Shown here: positions 26,213 to 33,790 of the stretch, piece by piece | Layout: each line of letters opens with the position of its first letter | Numbering within the stretch: position 1 is the stretch's first letter | NCBI GenBank assembly: GCA_016190375.1 | Contig: JACPQR010000051.1 | Location: forward strand, 1-64,000 | Reading direction: 5' to 3' | DNA from: Deltaproteobacteria bacterium | GTDB lineage: Bacteria > Myxococcota_A > Polyangia > JACPQR01 | DNA length: 64,000 bases | The notes under the pieces: generated by a model | The model's database searches: none | Seen by the model: the letters and a program-made list of their open reading frames with translations, nothing else | Told to the model about the DNA's origin: nothing | Program-made: the position numbers and the translations under genes

Positions 26213-27649
26213 ATGACGAGCGCGACCATACGTTGCCTGGGGGCCAGGGAGTGGCTGCTTCTGGCGGCGGTGATTCTCTCTCTTCCGCTCTCCGGCTGCG
26301 GAGACGATGACGACCCCGCCGACGGCGACGCCGATTCGGACGCGGACTCGGATGCGGACTCGGATTCGGACTCGGATTCGGACTCGGATTCGGATTCGGA
26401 CGCGGACTCGGATGCGGACGCGGATGCGGACTCGGATGCGGACGCGGACGCGGACGCGGATTCGGACATCGAGTCGAGCTGCGAGCCCCTGCCGCCGGCC
26501 GACCCGGGGGACGTCATCCAGGTAGCTGGGGGGGACGCCGAGGGCCTCGCCGATGCCGTGAGGGGCGCCGTTGCGGGCTCGACGATCCAGCTCGAGAGCG
26601 GGACCTACCTGCTCGCCGGCTCGAGCTTCCTGCAGTTCAGTCAGCCGGACGTCACGCTGAGGTCGGAGACCGGCAGCCGAGATGACGTCATCCTCGACGG
26701 AGAGTACGGAATCGACGAGATCGTCCAGATCTACGCGTCCGACGTCACGATCGCGCACGTGACGATCACGCACGCCATCTATCACCCGATCCACGTGATG
26801 GGCTCCGACGGGGGCCCGAACGTCACCGGGACGCTCCTGTACGACCTGCACCTCGTGGACTCGGGCGAGCAGTTCGTCAAGGTCAACCCCAGCGGCGACC
26901 GCACGTCCTGGGTCGACGAGGGACGGCTGGAGTGCTCGTACCTGCAGATGACGGACGAGGGCCGGCCCCACGTCGTGGACATCCCCGGGTACGATTGCTA
27001 CACGGGCGGGATCGACGCCCACGGCGCCCGCGGCTGGGTCGTCCGTCGCAACACATTCGAGGGCTTCTACTGCGACGATGTCGGGCTGGCCGAGCAGGCG
27101 ATCCATTTCTGGAAGAACGGCCGCGACAACCTGGTCGAGCGAAACTTCATCCTCCAGTGCGCCAGGGGCGTGGGGTTCGGACCGTGGAGCTCGGACGGCC
27201 GCGTCTGGGACGACGTCTCGGACATGGGCGCGTACGACGGGGTCATCCGCAACAACGTCATCTGGTCCTCGCACGACTACTTCGACTCGGGCATCTCGCT
27301 CTGGCAGGCCCGAGGCACCCGCGTCCTGCACAACACGGTCCTCGACCCCGGCTCGAGCTTCTCCTCGATCGAGTACCGCTTCGAGGGCACGGAGGTGACG
27401 ATAGTCAACAACCTCACCAGGTCGCCGGTGATGCAGCGCGACGGCAACCCCGCCGGGACCTTGGAGGCCAACTTCTCGTCGGACGACGCGGCCTCGCTCG
27501 TGATCGACGCCGCGGGCGGCGACTTCCACCTGATCGATGGCGCCGCCGGTGTCATCGACCAGGGCGCCGCACTCGACGACGCCGGCCTCGACATCGACGG
27601 CGAGACGCACGATGACGGCCCGCCCGACATCGGCGCCGACGAGCGTTGA
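26213..27649 (+). CDS. lipoprotein with Asp-Ser/Asp-Ala tether and parallel beta-helix domain
   Basis: A 478-residue surface lipoprotein. ATG 26213 gives a signal ending LSGC with Cys29. The mature start is GDDDD, then about 40 residues of alternating Asp-Ser and Asp-Ala encoded by hexamers (about 26325-26470). The rest is a right-handed beta-helix of the pectate-lyase/NosD type, with recurring turns such as NVTGTLLYDLHLVD, WVVRRNTFEGFYC and GVIRNNVIWSSHDYF. Such proteins bind or cleave polysaccharides; no lyase active-site motif is clear. It ends exactly where the convergent acyl-CoA dehydrogenase gene ends (27649/27650). Confidence 0.85.
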   Translation: MTSATIRCLGAREWLLLAAVILSLPLSGCGDDDDPADGDADSDADSDADSDSDSDSDSDSDSDADSDADADADSDADADADADSDIESSCEPLPPADPGDVIQVAGGDAEGLADAVRGAVAGSTIQLESGTYLLAGSSFLQFSQPDVTLRSETGSRDDVILDGEYGIDEIVQIYASDVTIAHVTITHAIYHPIHVMGSDGGPNVTGTLLYDLHLVDSGEQFVKVNPSGDRTSWVDEGRLECSYLQMTDEGRPHVVDIPGYDCYTGGIDAHGARGWVVRRNTFEGFYCDDVGLAEQAIHFWKNGRDNLVERNFILQCARGVGFGPWSSDGRVWDDVSDMGAYDGVIRNNVIWSSHDYFDSGISLWQARGTRVLHNTVLDPGSSFSSIEYRFEGTEVTIVNNLTRSPVMQRDGNPAGTLEANFSSDDAASLVIDAAGGDFHLIDGAAGVIDQGAALDDAGLDIDGETHDDGPPDIGADER

Positions 27650-28801
27650 TCAGATCAGCGCGCGGGCGATGATGAGGTGCTGGATCTCGCTCGTGCCCTC
27701 GACGATCGTGGTCAGACGGGCGTCGCGGTAGTAGCGCTCCACGGGGAACTCGCGGCTGTAACCGTAGGCGCCGTGGATCTGGAGCGCGTCGTCGGCAACG
27801 AGGTTGCAGGTCTCGGTCGCGAAGAGCTTCGCCATCGCCGCGGGCAACGTGACGTCCTCTCCTCGGTCCTTCGTTCGGGCCGCGTCGTAGACCATCAGGC
27901 GCGCGGCCCGCAGGCGGGTGGCCATCCGGGCGAGCTTGAGCTGGATGGCCTGGAAGTCCGCGATCCGGCGCCCGAACTGCCGTCGCTCGCGAGCGTACGA
28001 GAGCGCGGCATCGAGGGCCGCCTCGCCGAGCCCGACCGCGCGGGCGGCGACGACCATGCGCCCGCCTCCGAGCGAGCGCATCAGCATCTGGAAGCCCTGG
28101 CCCTCTGCCCCGATCCTGGCATCCTCGGAGACCTGGCAGCCGTCGAGGTGCAAGAAGACGCAGTCGGAGCTGCGGTTGCCCAGCTTCTTCACCTTCCCGT
28201 CGACGACGAACCCCGGAGCGCTGCTGGGCACGACGAACAGCGAAAGCCCGGCGTCACCCGGGGCGGTTCGGGCGGCAACGAGCGCGTGCGTGCAGATGCC
28301 GCCGTTCGTGATGAAGCTCTTCGCGCCCTCGATCACGTAGCGGTCGCCCGTTCGCGCGGCGCGTGCCTCGACGCTCTTGACGTCGGAGCCAGCGTTCGGC
28401 TCCGTCAGAGCGAAGGCGAAGACGGACTCTCCGCGCACCGCGGAGGGCAGCCAGCGCTCCCGCTGGGCCTCGGTCCCGTACTCGAGGATCGCGGACGTCC
28501 CGATCGATGAGTGGGCGATGACGGACCCGGCGATTCCCGAGCAGACCCGCCCGAGCTCCTCTGCGAGGATGCAGAACGTGACGGTGTCGGCGCCGGCGGC
28601 CCCGTAGCGCTCGGGGAACGTCGGACAGAGCAGGCCCGCCGCGCCGAGCTTCGGGAACAGGCCGGCCGGAAAGGTCTCCGTGATCTCGGCCTCCTCGACG
28701 AGGGGCGCGATCTGCTGCTGGCAAAACCTTCGCACGTGGTCCCGGAACAAACGGTGCTCCTCGCCCAGCCCGTCGACCTCGGCGCTCTTTGGCTCGGACA
28801 T
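27650..28801 (-). CDS. acyl-CoA dehydrogenase
   Basis: A 383-residue FAD enzyme that oxidises acyl-CoA to trans-2-enoyl-CoA. Domain order is normal: N-terminal helical domain (1-120), beta domain with the signature FALTEPNAGSD (about 125-135), and a C-terminal helical domain. The catalytic base is the Glu in RLTTIVEGTSEIQ near the C-terminus, and AYGYSREFPVERYYRDAR is the standard C-terminal signature. Length and motifs are typical of short-chain acyl-CoA dehydrogenases. It stands alone, divergent from the glycosyltransferase gene across 59 bases. TGGTACGAG six bases before its ATG suggests a leaderless transcript. Confidence 0.95.
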   Translation of the reverse strand: MSEPKSAEVDGLGEEHRLFRDHVRRFCQQQIAPLVEEAEITETFPAGLFPKLGAAGLLCPTFPERYGAAGADTVTFCILAEELGRVCSGIAGSVIAHSSIGTSAILEYGTEAQRERWLPSAVRGESVFAFALTEPNAGSDVKSVEARAARTGDRYVIEGAKSFITNGGICTHALVAARTAPGDAGLSLFVVPSSAPGFVVDGKVKKLGNRSSDCVFLHLDGCQVSEDARIGAEGQGFQMLMRSLGGGRMVVAARAVGLGEAALDAALSYARERRQFGRRIADFQAIQLKLARMATRLRAARLMVYDAARTKDRGEDVTLPAAMAKLFATETCNLVADDALQIHGAYGYSREFPVERYYRDARLTTIVEGTSEIQHLIIARALI

Positions 28802-28807
28802 GGCCCT

Positions 28808-28816
28808 CTCGTACCA
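28808..28816 (-). promoter_or_regulatory. extended -10 element, acyl-CoA dehydrogenase gene
   Basis: On the minus strand TGGTACGAG ends 6 bases before the ATG (28799-28801). It is the minus-strand counterpart of the TACGAT-6-start pattern, with the last T changed to G. Confidence 0.35.
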
Positions 28817-28841
28817 CTTCGGCAGCCCGGGTTCGACCCCC

Positions 28842-28850
28842 TGCTATGCT
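28842..28850 (+). promoter_or_regulatory. extended -10 element, glycosyltransferase gene
   Basis: TGCTATGCT ends 10 bases before the ATG at 28861. It lies in the 59-base gap between divergent genes. Confidence 0.4.
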
Positions 28851-28860
28851 GCCGCCGTCG

Positions 28861-29997
28861 ATGCCGCTCACGATCCTGACCGTCGCGGCGCTCCCCTTCC
28901 CGACCCGCCAGGGCACGCAGGTCCTGATCGGCGAGATCTGCGGGGAGCTGGCGCGCCGAGGTCACCGCGTTCACCTGCTCTGCTACGCGCACCGCGCCTT
29001 CGAGGAGCGTGGCGCCCTTGCGTACGAGGTCCATCGCCTCCCCGACTTCCCGCGGAACCGGTCGGTGAGGTCGGGGCCGTCGGTCTCGAAGATCCTCCTC
29101 GACGTTCGGCTCGCGGCGCATGCCAGGCGCCTCGCCCGAGCCGTCCGCGCCGACGTGGTTCACGCTCATGGTCACGAGGCCATCCTCGCCACGGCGCTGC
29201 CTCCGCGGATCCCTCTCCCCATCGTCCATCACGCGCACACCTCGATGGGGCCGGAGCTGCCGACGTACTTCGAGGCGCGACCGCTCGCCGGGCTTGCGCG
29301 CGCGGCTGGAGAGGCGCTGGACTGGGTCGCGCCGAGGCTCGCCGACGCCACCGCCGCCGTTTCTCTCGCGCTGGCGCGAGCGTGCGGCGGCGCGCACGTT
29401 CCGCCTGCAGTGCGGCTGCCAGGGCCGCCGGCGACGGCCGTGCCCGTGGAACCGCGCGTCGTCTATGCCGGGAACCTCGACCGGTATCAGGGCCTGGACG
29501 CGCTTCTCGCTGCAGTGGCAAGCGTCGACCGCGCCGAGCTCGTGATCGTCAGCGCCTCCTTCCCCGGACCGATCGCCGCTCGCGCTGCCGCTGTCGGGAT
29601 CGCGAGGCGCGTGCGCTTCGTACCGCACGGGGACGTCGAGGACGTCCGGCGGCTCCTCGCGAGCGCCTCGGTCGTGGTCGTCCCGCGCGGAATTCCGACG
29701 GGCTTTCCGATCAAGCTCCTCGAAGCGCTTGGCTCCGCCGCTCCGGTCATCGTCTCGCGGCGCGTGGCCGAAGGCATCGTCGACGGCCTCGAGGCCCGCG
29801 TGGTCGACGACGACGGGCTTGCGGATGCGATCGACGAGATCCTCAGTGATCCGCGCGGCGCCCGCGAGATGGGCGCGCGGGGGAGGCAGTGGGCCCTGGC
29901 ACACCACGATCCCTCTCGCGCGGCGGATCTGCTCGAGGAGGTCTTCGCGCGGGCGATCCGTGCGCGCACACACTGGAGCACCGGGACCAACCAGTGA
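28861..29997 (+). CDS. GT-B glycosyltransferase (GT4-like)
   Basis: A 378-residue glycosyltransferase. The N-terminal Rossmann half contains TVAALPFPTRQGTQV and a VVHAHGHEAILA strand. The C-terminal half has VVYAGNLDRYQGLDALLAAV, VRFVPHGDVEDVRRLLASAS and a donor-binding loop VVVPRGIPTGFPIKLLEALG, which carries the usual acidic residue. The family transfers an NDP-sugar to a lipid or polysaccharide acceptor at the cytoplasmic face. ATG 28861 fits the family start; longer starts would overlap the promoter. No other glycan gene is adjacent. Confidence 0.9.
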   Translation: MPLTILTVAALPFPTRQGTQVLIGEICGELARRGHRVHLLCYAHRAFEERGALAYEVHRLPDFPRNRSVRSGPSVSKILLDVRLAAHARRLARAVRADVVHAHGHEAILATALPPRIPLPIVHHAHTSMGPELPTYFEARPLAGLARAAGEALDWVAPRLADATAAVSLALARACGGAHVPPAVRLPGPPATAVPVEPRVVYAGNLDRYQGLDALLAAVASVDRAELVIVSASFPGPIAARAAAVGIARRVRFVPHGDVEDVRRLLASASVVVVPRGIPTGFPIKLLEALGSAAPVIVSRRVAEGIVDGLEARVVDDDGLADAIDEILSDPRGAREMGARGRQWALAHHDPSRAADLLEEVFARAIRARTHWSTGTNQ

Positions 29998-30014
29998 CAC
30001 CCACGGACCGAGCC

Positions 30015-30023
30015 TGCTACGAT
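30015..30023 (+). promoter_or_regulatory. extended -10 element, STN lipoprotein gene
   Basis: TGCTACGAT ends 6 bases before the ATG at 30030. It lies just after the glycosyltransferase stop. This is the best TG-extended example of the TACGAT-6-start pattern. Confidence 0.45.
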
Positions 30024-30029
30024 CTCGCC

Positions 30030-30491
30030 ATGCTTCGCCTCCTCGCGCTGTGCGCCTCCGTGCTCTCGCTGGTGTCCGCTGGCTGCTCGATGGCGGAGCG
30101 AACCACCGTGCGGACCGTTCCGGTCGTGCTCCCGCCCGTCGTGGTCGCATCGACTCCGGCCAGGAGCGAGGCTCGATCGCGGAGCCTCGGATGGGCCCGG
30201 GGCGAGTCCGTGAGGATCGCCCCCGTCGCGCCTGTCGACCGAGGGGCGCCCCGCGTTCTCGCGCGAAGGCGAATCGATCTGGACCTTCATGCCGCGCCCG
30301 TCGCAGAGGTGTTCCGCCTCCTGGCCGACGTCGGCGACCTAAACGTGGTGCTGGCAGAGGGGATCACCGGCGAGGTGACGATTCGCCTGCGGCGAGTGAC
30401 TCTTCGTGACGCGCTGCGCGCTGTCGCCGCGACGCACTCGCTGGATCTGTCGTGGGAGGGCAACATCCTCTTCGTCCGTCCCGCGACCTAG
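30030..30491 (+). CDS. small lipoprotein with secretin/TonB N-terminal (STN) domain
   Basis: A 153-residue lipoprotein (Cys19 in VSAGC). After a Pro/Ala/Arg linker, residues about 85-152 form an STN/secretin N0-like fold: RRIDLDLHAAPVAEVFRLLA, GDLNVVLAEGITGEVTIRL, RVTLRDALRAVAATHSLDLSW and a final strand ILFVRPAT. In full proteins this domain begins PilQ/GspD secretins or TonB receptors; here it stands alone with no barrel. It may cap or assist a secretin encoded elsewhere. No secretin gene is in the window. Confidence 0.8.
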   Translation: MLRLLALCASVLSLVSAGCSMAERTTVRTVPVVLPPVVVASTPARSEARSRSLGWARGESVRIAPVAPVDRGAPRVLARRRIDLDLHAAPVAEVFRLLADVGDLNVVLAEGITGEVTIRLRRVTLRDALRAVAATHSLDLSWEGNILFVRPAT

Positions 30492-30517
30492 GACGGAAGG
30501 CCAGCATCGAGAGACGG

Positions 30518-30856
30518 TCAGCCGTCCTCCAGCAGGCGGCGCACGTCACGCGAGGCGTGGAGCACTCTCAACACCTCGAGCGGCCGCGCGTCCGGACGGT
30601 AAACGATCAGGAAGGAGTAGACCTGCCAGAAACGAAGCGGCTCCGGCCCCAGGTCCAGTCGAAGGTGTCCCATGTTTGGAACCTCGGCTAACCGTCTCGG
30701 GGCGGCCTGCAACTTCGCGAGGACGCGCCTCGCGGCGATCGGGTCGTCACCGGCGATGAAATCCCTGATCTCGAGCAGATCGTCACGCGCCGCCGGTGTG
30801 ACGACGAAGCGCGGGCCGCCGCCGAGCGATTTTCTCCCAGAGGCGCGTCGGCTCAC
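30518..30856 (-). CDS. parE: ParE/RelE-family toxin
   Basis: A 112-residue basic protein with the ParE-type fold: FVVTPAARDDLLEIRDFIA, then RRLAEVPNMGHLRLDLG, and the final strands RFWQVYSFLIVYRPD and LEVLRVLHASRDV. Family members poison gyrase (ParE) or cleave mRNA on ribosomes (RelE); the central H-x-x-R-x-D-L pattern and the C-terminal HASRD favour ParE. Its start overlaps the antitoxin stop by 4 bases (30853-30856), so it is the second gene of the operon. Confidence 0.85.
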   Translation of the reverse strand: MSRRASGRKSLGGGPRFVVTPAARDDLLEIRDFIAGDDPIAARRVLAKLQAAPRRLAEVPNMGHLRLDLGPEPLRFWQVYSFLIVYRPDARPLEVLRVLHASRDVRRLLEDG

Positions 30857-31134
30857 GGCCGCCGGCGACGAGCCGGCGCGCCCTTCCCTAGCTCGCGGAA
30901 GACCTCTTCGCCGTCGAGGAGCAGGCCCTTGTTGGCTTGATCGAGCCCAATCGCGATCCCGTCCCTGATTCGCGCGAGCGCCGCAGCCCGCTCGTTTTCC
31001 CGCTCCTCGAGAAGTCGCAGGCCCTCCCGGACCACCTCGCTTGCCGACTGGTGTCGACCCGCGGCGACGCGTGAAGCTACGAACCGCGCCAGCCTTGGAG
31101 GCAGCGAGACGTTCAACGTCGTCCGGACGGACAT
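30853..31134 (-). CDS. parD: ParD-family antitoxin
   Basis: A 93-residue ribbon-helix-helix antitoxin. The N-terminus MSVRTTLNVSLPPRLARFVA forms the DNA-binding strand and first helix. RHQSASEVVREGLRLLEERE is the ParD helix that docks the toxin. It comes first in the operon, as usual. The 21-base palindrome at 31161-31181, 27 bases upstream, is the likely autoregulatory operator. Together with the ParE gene it makes a complete type II toxin-antitoxin module. Confidence 0.88.
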   Translation of the reverse strand: MSVRTTLNVSLPPRLARFVASRVAAGRHQSASEVVREGLRLLEERENERAAALARIRDGIAIGLDQANKGLLLDGEEVFRELGKGAPARRRRP

Positions 31135-31160
31135 ACTTCGAGGCTAGCTCGCGCAGCGAC

Positions 31161-31181
31161 CTGTGGCAATGATTGCCACAG
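31161..31181. promoter_or_regulatory. perfect palindrome, probable ParDE operator
   Basis: CTGTGGCAAT, central G, ATTGCCACAG: perfect 10-base arms. It lies 27 bases upstream of the parD start on the minus strand and 85 bases before the rightward phospholipid gene, so it could influence both. Ribbon-helix-helix repressors bind such sites. Confidence 0.6.
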
Positions 31182-31266
31182 CGGCGTGGAGGATCGGTAC
31201 GAAGCGAGCCCCTACGACTGGCACTGCCCTTGCCACGCTCGTCCTCTGGCCGGGAGGACAGCGCGA

Positions 31267-32289
31267 ATGAGCCACGAGATCCCCTTCCAGGTGCCGGTGA
31301 CCGAGGCGCGGGGCACGGGTAGCGGATTCACAGGTATGCCGGCCTTGCCACAGGCGGTGGAAACCGGCGGGCTGCGGTTCGCGGACGGGCTGAAGTCGTG
31401 GGACGTCGAGGACCCCGTCAACCTGCTCGTCCATCGACCGGCGGGCTACGCGGTCGCCCGCTTCCTGATGACGTTCGGGCTTTCGGCCAACCAGATCACG
31501 TTACTGTCCCTCCTCGCGGGGCTCGCGGGCGCCGGCTGCATGATCGAAGGCGGCCCGTGGATGCGCGGCGCGGGGCTGCTCCTGTTCCTCTGCTCGATCC
31601 TCGACAGCGCCGACGGCATCGTCGCCCGCCTCACGCGGACGGGCTCGAGGATGGGCCAGGTGTGGGACCAGTCCAGCGACAACATCGTTGGGCTCGCCGC
31701 GGTGGCGGCCGCGGCGGTGCACGTCGTGTCGCTCGGGAGCAGCCCCTGGATCTTCGTGCTCGTCGCCCTCGCGTACGCGTCGGGGGTCGCCCACACCGGC
31801 TTCCACGCGTTCTACATGGAGAGCTACCTCAGGGTGACGCGCCCCGGCCGCAAGCCGCCGGGTGCTGAGCTCGCCGAGGTCGACGCCGAGATCGCGAAGG
31901 CGGAGGGGTTCGTCGCGCGCCCGGCGCTCCGGGCGCACCGGGTCTTGCTCGGAGCCGAGATGGCGGTCATGAGGTGGGCCGATCCGGTCGCGAGCGCGGG
32001 GCTGCCCGGCGTGCGACACGACGCCTCGGTCGCCCAGGTGTACAGGCGCCACAACCGGACGCTCATGCGCGGCTGGAGCTTCTTCGGGCTCGGACCGCAC
32101 ATGGATCTGCTCTCGCTCTTCGCCTTCCTCGACCAGCTCGAGGTCTACCTCTGGCTCCGCCTCGGCATGAACGTGGCGCTCGTCGCGATGATCGCGCTGC
32201 AGCGTCGTGCCTCGCGGCGCTGCTTCGCGGAGTTGCTTCAGGGCCTCGGAGGCTCGGGCATCGCGCGCCGATCCCAGAAGTACTCGTAG
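31267..32289 (+). CDS. CDP-alcohol phosphatidyltransferase family protein
   Basis: A 340-residue membrane enzyme. The signature is complete: DG, then AR, eight residues, G, three residues, D, three residues, D, seen as ADGIVARLTRTGSRMGQVWD followed by QSSD. These Asp residues bind the metal and CDP-alcohol. The enzyme joins a CDP-activated lipid to an alcohol. Membrane helices surround the motif and the C-terminal part (about 195-320). ATG 31267 follows GGGAGGA by 8 bases. It is longer than typical members (about 200 residues). A phospholipase-D-type gene converges on it, so both may serve phospholipid synthesis. Confidence 0.85.
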   Translation: MSHEIPFQVPVTEARGTGSGFTGMPALPQAVETGGLRFADGLKSWDVEDPVNLLVHRPAGYAVARFLMTFGLSANQITLLSLLAGLAGAGCMIEGGPWMRGAGLLLFLCSILDSADGIVARLTRTGSRMGQVWDQSSDNIVGLAAVAAAAVHVVSLGSSPWIFVLVALAYASGVAHTGFHAFYMESYLRVTRPGRKPPGAELAEVDAEIAKAEGFVARPALRAHRVLLGAEMAVMRWADPVASAGLPGVRHDASVAQVYRRHNRTLMRGWSFFGLGPHMDLLSLFAFLDQLEVYLWLRLGMNVALVAMIALQRRASRRCFAELLQGLGGSGIARRSQKYS

Positions 32290-33662
32290 ACGCGAGAGCG
32301 AAGCTTCTCCCTCGCCGCGACCCGATGCGCCGAGTCCTGGGCTGCGCTCCGGATGAGGCGGAGGAGCGCCGCGGGGTCGTCGACCGCCGACTGATCGAAC
32401 ATGCCCTCCAGGTGCTCGCCCAGGAGTGCCTCGCGGAGGTTTCGGGCGGACGAATCGTCGAGCACCGAGAGGTTCAGCTCGGTGGAGCTCTCCAGGCTCC
32501 CGTCGTCGAGGTTGGCCGAGCCGACCGTCAGCCAGACGTCGTCGACGATCATGACCTTCGAGTGGCAGTAGATGGGCGCGTAGCGCCCGGGCGCGGCGCC
32601 GTTCGCGAGCAGTCCCACGATCGCGACGCGATCGCCGAAGTCGGTGAACAGGGAGCCGAGATTCTCGCGCATGTCGAGCCTGTCGGGCAGCCCCGGCATC
32701 GGGAAGGGCAGAAGGTCGGGCCACAGGGGCATGACCACGACCATCCTGAGATCGCGCTCTCGCTGGAGCGCCAGCCGCGCCTGGCGAGTGGCCCACCCGG
32801 ACTGGAAGGCGTACTGGTTCTCGATGTAGACGAGCCGCTTCGCCTGGCCGAACGCGCGCGCGGTCATGTCGCGGACACCCTGCTCGCCGAGCCATGGCAT
32901 GGTGCGGACGACCTGGACGCGATGGCCTCCCGGCCGTCGATAGAGGCGTCGCGCCTTGCCGGGTCGCGCTCCTGGCCCGCGGGCGGCGCGCTGGCCCGCG
33001 GCGATCATCGAGGCGTGCTCGTGCGACTCGCCGTCCGGGTCGAGGAAGTAGGGCTTCTCGCGCTCCGCGACGAGCCAGCGTTGCCCGAAGTTGTACTCGA
33101 CGTCCCAGACGGCGGGGCCCTCGACGCGGCCCTGCACGTCGTGCACGGGCCCGTAGTCTCCGTCGCGCGGGGCCGCAGCGTCGTGGCGGTCCGTGTCCCA
33201 CCTGTCGCGGGCGATGTCGATGCCGCCGACCCAGGCGACCGAGCTGTCCACGATGACGCACTTCTGGTGGTGCGACGACCAGACGGCGGAGGTGCTCGCG
33301 AGCAGGAGCTCGACGCCGCGGATCGGGTTCGCTCGGGCGTCGTCCCAGACCTTCCAGCCGACCGTGCCGAGCACGTGCTGCGCGAAAGAGGGCGCCCACA
33401 CGAGCACCCTGCAGCGCGCGCGCCGCGCGGCGATCTGCAGCGCGTTGCGGAGCGTCGTCTCGCCGCCGGCCTGGCCGCGCACGAGCGGGATCCGCCAGTC
33501 GAGGTCGTAGCCAGCGACGGAGACCGAGACGCGCGCGGCGCAGATGCGCCGGTAGATCTCGGAGAAGTACGCCGCCGCGTCGATGATCGGCTCGAAGCGA
33601 TTGCCGCCGCTGTGGCCTTGAAACCCGTGCGGCGTGAAGAACGGCGAGGTGGTCGCGGGCAT
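32238..33662 (-). CDS. phospholipase D / cardiolipin-synthase-like protein
   Basis: A 474-residue protein with two HxK(x4)D motifs: HQKCVIVD near residue 132 and HSKVMIVD near residue 370, each followed by the usual GSxN-type strand (VGGIDIARD and VGSANLDDGS). This gives a complete bilobed PLD active site that works through a phosphohistidine. Size and the LVYIENQYAFQSG segment resemble eukaryotic-type PLD proteins more than ClsA. No signal peptide is seen. ATG 33662 is preferred over the TTG at 33683. The 3' end overlaps the convergent CDP-alcohol transferase gene by 52 bases. Confidence 0.88.
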   Translation of the reverse strand: MPATTSPFFTPHGFQGHSGGNRFEPIIDAAAYFSEIYRRICAARVSVSVAGYDLDWRIPLVRGQAGGETTLRNALQIAARRARCRVLVWAPSFAQHVLGTVGWKVWDDARANPIRGVELLLASTSAVWSSHHQKCVIVDSSVAWVGGIDIARDRWDTDRHDAAAPRDGDYGPVHDVQGRVEGPAVWDVEYNFGQRWLVAEREKPYFLDPDGESHEHASMIAAGQRAARGPGARPGKARRLYRRPGGHRVQVVRTMPWLGEQGVRDMTARAFGQAKRLVYIENQYAFQSGWATRQARLALQRERDLRMVVVMPLWPDLLPFPMPGLPDRLDMRENLGSLFTDFGDRVAIVGLLANGAAPGRYAPIYCHSKVMIVDDVWLTVGSANLDDGSLESSTELNLSVLDDSSARNLREALLGEHLEGMFDQSAVDDPAALLRLIRSAAQDSAHRVAAREKLRSRVYEYFWDRRAMPEPPRP

Positions 33663-33790
33663 GGTGGACCCAAATGCTCGCAAAGCGCGCGCGCCGGAGC
33701 AACGAGGCCCGGGGGCCGATGACAGATCGCGCGGTTATGCCCGGATCCCCTGTAATTCCAGCTCGTTGGAGACCGGGTGCGTGTCCCCGT

